A DNA stretch of 64,000 nucleotides. Source: Bradyrhizobium diazoefficiens (lineage in GTDB: Bacteria > Pseudomonadota > Alphaproteobacteria > Rhizobiales > Xanthobacteraceae). Below, piece after piece: positions 61,481 through 64,000 of the stretch. The notes under the pieces are model-generated. The model searched no databases. It had not been told where the DNA came from and worked only from the letters and a program-made list of their open reading frames with translations. Position 1 is the stretch's first letter. Each line of letters opens with the position of its first letter. Location of the stretch: positions 62,001 to 126,000 of the forward strand of contig NZ_JAFCJJ010000003.1 of assembly GCF_018131015.1 (NCBI RefSeq). Direction: 5' to 3'. The position numbers and the translations under genes are program-made.

Positions 61481-62443
61481 ATGTCGGCAAACCCAACGCA
61501 AGCGCAGGCCGGCAGCAAATATGACCACCTGATCGCGTCGGCCAAGGCCGTGCCGGCGGCGCCGACCGTCGTGGTCTATCCCTGCGAGGAGACCTCGCTG
61601 CGCGGCGCCGTGGACAGCGCCAAGGCCGGCATCATTCTTCCGCTGCTGGTCGGGCCCGAAAAGAAGATCCGGGACACGGCCGCCAAGTTCGATCTCGACG
61701 TGTCGGGCTACGAAATCATCGATGCGGCGGACAGCGACGCCGCCGCCGCGAAGGGGGTCGAGCTGGTTCATGCCGCCAAGGGCGAGCTGCTGATGAAGGG
61801 CAGCCTGCACACCGACGAGCTGATGCGCGCCGTCACCGCCAAGGTCGGCGGCCTGCGCACCGACCGCCGCATCAGCCATGTCTTCGTCATGGACGTGCCG
61901 GCCTATGAGCACACGATTTTCGTGACGGACGCCGCCATCAACATTTTCCCCGACCTCGACGCCAAGCGCGACATCATCCAGAACGCGATCGATCTCTTCA
62001 ACCAGGCAGGCTTCGGGTCGAATCCGCGCGTGGCGATCCTCTCCGCGGTGGAAACCGTCACCTCGAAGATTCCCTCCACGATCGAAGCGGCCGCGCTGTG
62101 CAAGATGGCCGATCGCAAACAGATCACCGGCGGTGTGCTCGACGGTCCGCTCGCCTTCGACAACGCCATCGATCTCGAGGCGGCGAAGATCAAGGGCATC
62201 GCCTCGGAAGTCGCCGGCCGTGCCCAGATCCTTGTCGTCCCGGATCTCGAATCCGGCAACATGCTCGCCAAGAACCTCGCTTATTTCGCCAAGGCCGACG
62301 GCGCCGGCATCGTGCTCGGCGCAAGGGTGCCGGTCGTGCTGACGTCGCGGGCGGATTCGCCGCGCGCGCGAATGGCGTCCTGCGCGGTGGCCTCGCTTTA
62401 TGCCCATGCAAGGCGCCAGAAGGCGCCGACAGTTTCTGCGTGA
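61481..62443 (+). CDS. pta: Phosphate acetyl/butyryltransferase
   Basis: A 320-residue transferase that converts acetyl-CoA plus phosphate to acetyl-phosphate, the first step of the Pta-AckA route. Conserved blocks include [80 protein letters not shown] and [17 protein letters not shown]. It is the short form without the MaoC-type hydratase domain found in some alphaproteobacterial enzymes. A GGGAGCGG ribosome site precedes ATG. It lies 32 bases after the DUF3141 gene and 5 bases before ackA. Confidence 0.93.
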   Translation: MSANPTQAQAGSKYDHLIASAKAVPAAPTVVVYPCEETSLRGAVDSAKAGIILPLLVGPEKKIRDTAAKFDLDVSGYEIIDAADSDAAAAKGVELVHAAKGELLMKGSLHTDELMRAVTAKVGGLRTDRRISHVFVMDVPAYEHTIFVTDAAINIFPDLDAKRDIIQNAIDLFNQAGFGSNPRVAILSAVETVTSKIPSTIEAAALCKMADRKQITGGVLDGPLAFDNAIDLEAAKIKGIASEVAGRAQILVVPDLESGNMLAKNLAYFAKADGAGIVLGARVPVVLTSRADSPRARMASCAVASLYAHARRQKAPTVSA

Positions 62444-62448
62444 CCGCC

Positions 62449-63660
62449 ATGGATACGATCCTCGTCATCAATGCCGGCTCCTCCAGCGTCAAGTTCCAGG
62501 TCTACTCGATCGAGGGCGAGGGCAAGCTTCGCCGCCAGATCAAGGGCCAGATGGACGGCATCGGCAGCCGGCCGCGGCTGCGCGCCACCGGCGCGGGCGG
62601 CGATCCGCTGGCCGACCGGGCCTATCCGATCGAGGCTGTGCCGGACCTTCCAACCGCGATGGGTGTGGCCGGAGAGTGGCTGCGCGAGGAAATCCAGGTC
62701 ACGCCCATCGCCGTCGGTCACCGTGTCGTGCATGGCGGCCCCGACTACGACCGGCCTGTCCTGATCGATCACGGCGTCGTTGCGCGTCTTGAACGCTTCG
62801 TCACGCTGGCGCCGCTGCATCAGCCGCACAATCTGACGCCGATCCGCTCGGTGCTCACGAACTACCCGGGGCTGCCGCAAGTGGCGTGCTTCGATACGGC
62901 ATTCCATCGCACCCATGATCCCGTCGCCGACCATTACGCCATTCCGCATCAGCTCTATGCCGAAGGCGTGCGGCGCTACGGCTTCCACGGCCTGTCCTAC
63001 GAATACATTTCGAGGACCTTGCCGAGCGTGGCGCCTGATATCGCCAAGGGCCGGGTGATCGTCGCCCATCTCGGCAGCGGTGCGTCGATGTGCGCGCTCA
63101 AGGACGGGCGCAGCGTCGAGAGCACGATGGGCTTTACCGCGCTCGACGGCGTTCCGATGGGAACGCGCCCCGGGCAGATCGATCCCGGCGTGGTGCTGTA
63201 TCTCCTCACCGAGAAGGGCATGCCGCCCGCAAAGGTGCAGGATTTCCTCTACCGCGATTGCGGCCTGAAGGGCCTTTCCGGCGTCAGCAACGACATGCGG
63301 GAGCTGCAAGAGAGCACGGATCCGAAGGCGAAACTCGCGGTCGATCATTTCGTCTATCGGGTCGGGGTGAACGCCGGCATGCTGGCGGCCGCCTTGCAGG
63401 GCCTCGATGCCTTCGTTTTCACGGCCGGCATCGGCGAGAATTCCGCCTCGATCCGCGCCCGTGTCGTCGAGCAGCTCGGATGGTTCGGCGCCAGGCTCGA
63501 TGCCGCCGAGAACGCGCGTCACGCCCAGAAGATCTCGCAGGCCGGCAGCGCTGTTCCGGTCTACGTCATTCCCACCGACGAGGAGCTGATGATCGCGCAG
63601 CACACGCTGGCGCTGCTGATGAACGGCCACTCGCACAACAGAGCTGAGAAAGTGTCATGA
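62449..63660 (+). CDS. ackA: Acetate/propionate kinase
   Basis: A 403-residue kinase transferring phosphate from acetyl-phosphate to ADP, giving acetate and ATP. The N-terminal signature [14 protein letters not shown] (6-19) and the blocks [41 protein letters not shown] and [14 protein letters not shown] are all canonical. Length is normal. The gene lies 5 bases after pta and overlaps fabI (ATGA). Substrate-level phosphorylation under low oxygen fits the FixK-type box at the head of the operon. Confidence 0.95.
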   Translation: MDTILVINAGSSSVKFQVYSIEGEGKLRRQIKGQMDGIGSRPRLRATGAGGDPLADRAYPIEAVPDLPTAMGVAGEWLREEIQVTPIAVGHRVVHGGPDYDRPVLIDHGVVARLERFVTLAPLHQPHNLTPIRSVLTNYPGLPQVACFDTAFHRTHDPVADHYAIPHQLYAEGVRRYGFHGLSYEYISRTLPSVAPDIAKGRVIVAHLGSGASMCALKDGRSVESTMGFTALDGVPMGTRPGQIDPGVVLYLLTEKGMPPAKVQDFLYRDCGLKGLSGVSNDMRELQESTDPKAKLAVDHFVYRVGVNAGMLAAALQGLDAFVFTAGIGENSASIRARVVEQLGWFGARLDAAENARHAQKISQAGSAVPVYVIPTDEELMIAQHTLALLMNGHSHNRAEKVS

Positions 63661-64000
63661 TTCCTGTATTCCCGGACAGCAAGGTCGCCCTCAAGGGCAA
63701 GAAGGGCCTCGTCGTCGGCATCGCCAACGATCAGTCGATCGCCTGGGGCTGCGCGCGGGCGTTTCGCGCGCTCGGCGCCGATCTTGCCGTCACCTATCTG
63801 AACGACCGCGCCAAGAAGCATGTCGAGCCGCTGGCGCAGGCGCTGGAAGCGCCGATCTTCATGCCGCTCGACGTGATGGTCGAAGGCCAGACCGAGGCCG
63901 TGTTCGAGCGCATCGCGTCGGAGTGGGGTCAGCTCGACTTCCTGCTGCACTCGATCGCCTTCTCGCCCAAGGAGGCGCTGCATGGCCGCGTGGTGGACGT
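63657..64000 (+). CDS. fabI: Enoyl-ACP reductase FabI, 3' truncated by window edge
   Basis: The first 114 codons of a short-chain dehydrogenase-type enoyl-[acyl-carrier-protein] reductase, which reduces the double bond in fatty-acid elongation with [24 protein letters not shown] (about 14-33) is the FabI NAD-binding signature. [15 protein letters not shown] and [18 protein letters not shown] follow, including the SIAF segment conserved in FabI. The ATG overlaps the ackA stop (ATGA). The catalytic Tyr-x6-Lys region lies outside the window. It is likely a second fabI copy, since rhizobial genomes often carry one in this operon. Confidence 0.93.
   Translation, partial: MIPVFPDSKVALKGKKGLVVGIANDQSIAWGCARAFRALGADLAVTYLNDRAKKHVEPLAQALEAPIFMPLDVMVEGQTEAVFERIASEWGQLDFLLHSIAFSPKEALHGRVVD

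Overview
The window is high-GC DNA (estimated by eye at about 60-65%), almost fully coding, and looks like a chromosomal segment of an alphaproteobacterium of the Bradyrhizobium/Rhodopseudomonas type. Grounds: FixK/FNR-type TTGA-N6-TCAA boxes, a DUF3141-pta-ackA-fabI block, a leuA gene behind a leucine-rich leader peptide, and a palindromic intergenic repeat of rhizobial style. These family and taxon assignments come from recognising protein motifs; no database search was run.

Layout. 1-5.4 kb: two sugar-type ABC permeases (the first cut by the window edge), two SMP-30/gluconolactonase proteins and a FAD oxidoreductase. 5.5-11.6 kb: small membrane and PilZ proteins, the leader-controlled leuA, an orphan TRAP solute-binding protein, a Spy/CpxP-like protein, tRNA-Lys and an exported protein of unknown function. 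11.7-18.7 kb: a complete ebo cluster, with eboF divergent from eboD-E-C-A-B. 18.75-34.5 kb: fourteen minus-strand genes, mostly overlapping or separated by at most 60 bp, that read as one operon. It starts with an AroD-AroE fusion and continues with a duplicated beta-barrel-like protein, a DszC/SfnB-like flavoprotein, two LLM flavin monooxygenases, a PhnCDE-type ABC transporter, a stand-alone protein resembling the N-terminal half of VioB, a mono-heme protein, a PQQ-type propeller, an MntP-like membrane protein, a glucose/sorbosone dehydrogenase-like propeller and a small heme-less cytochrome-like protein. Divergent from it (34.6-45.6 kb) are a SCO copper chaperone, a roughly 2,530-residue multicopper oxidase with tandem cupredoxin-like repeats, a YVTN propeller and a glycosyltransferase.

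45.5-54 kb: an unrecognised 697-residue protein preceded by a 34-residue lysine-rich peptide gene, a second SCO protein, a cytochrome c fused to a periplasmic binding domain, a phytanoyl-CoA-type dioxygenase, two glycosyltransferases and a galE-type epimerase. 54-64 kb is more ordinary: a BisC-like molybdoenzyme, then three perfect FixK-type boxes in front of a Gly/Tyr-rich secreted protein, an AI-2E-family permease (with a divergent acetyltransferase) and the DUF3141-pta-ackA-fabI operon, which suggests low-oxygen control.

Most unusual is 11.7-51.8 kb. Ebo proteins are linked in cyanobacteria to delivery of an aromatic precursor to the periplasm. Here they lie beside a VioB-like protein, shikimate-type enzymes, flavin monooxygenases, and a copper/heme/quinoprotein-like oxidation set with two copper chaperones. 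I infer, without proof, a system that makes or modifies a small (possibly aromatic) molecule and oxidises it or a metal outside the cytoplasm. No mobile elements, CRISPR arrays or rRNA genes were seen.
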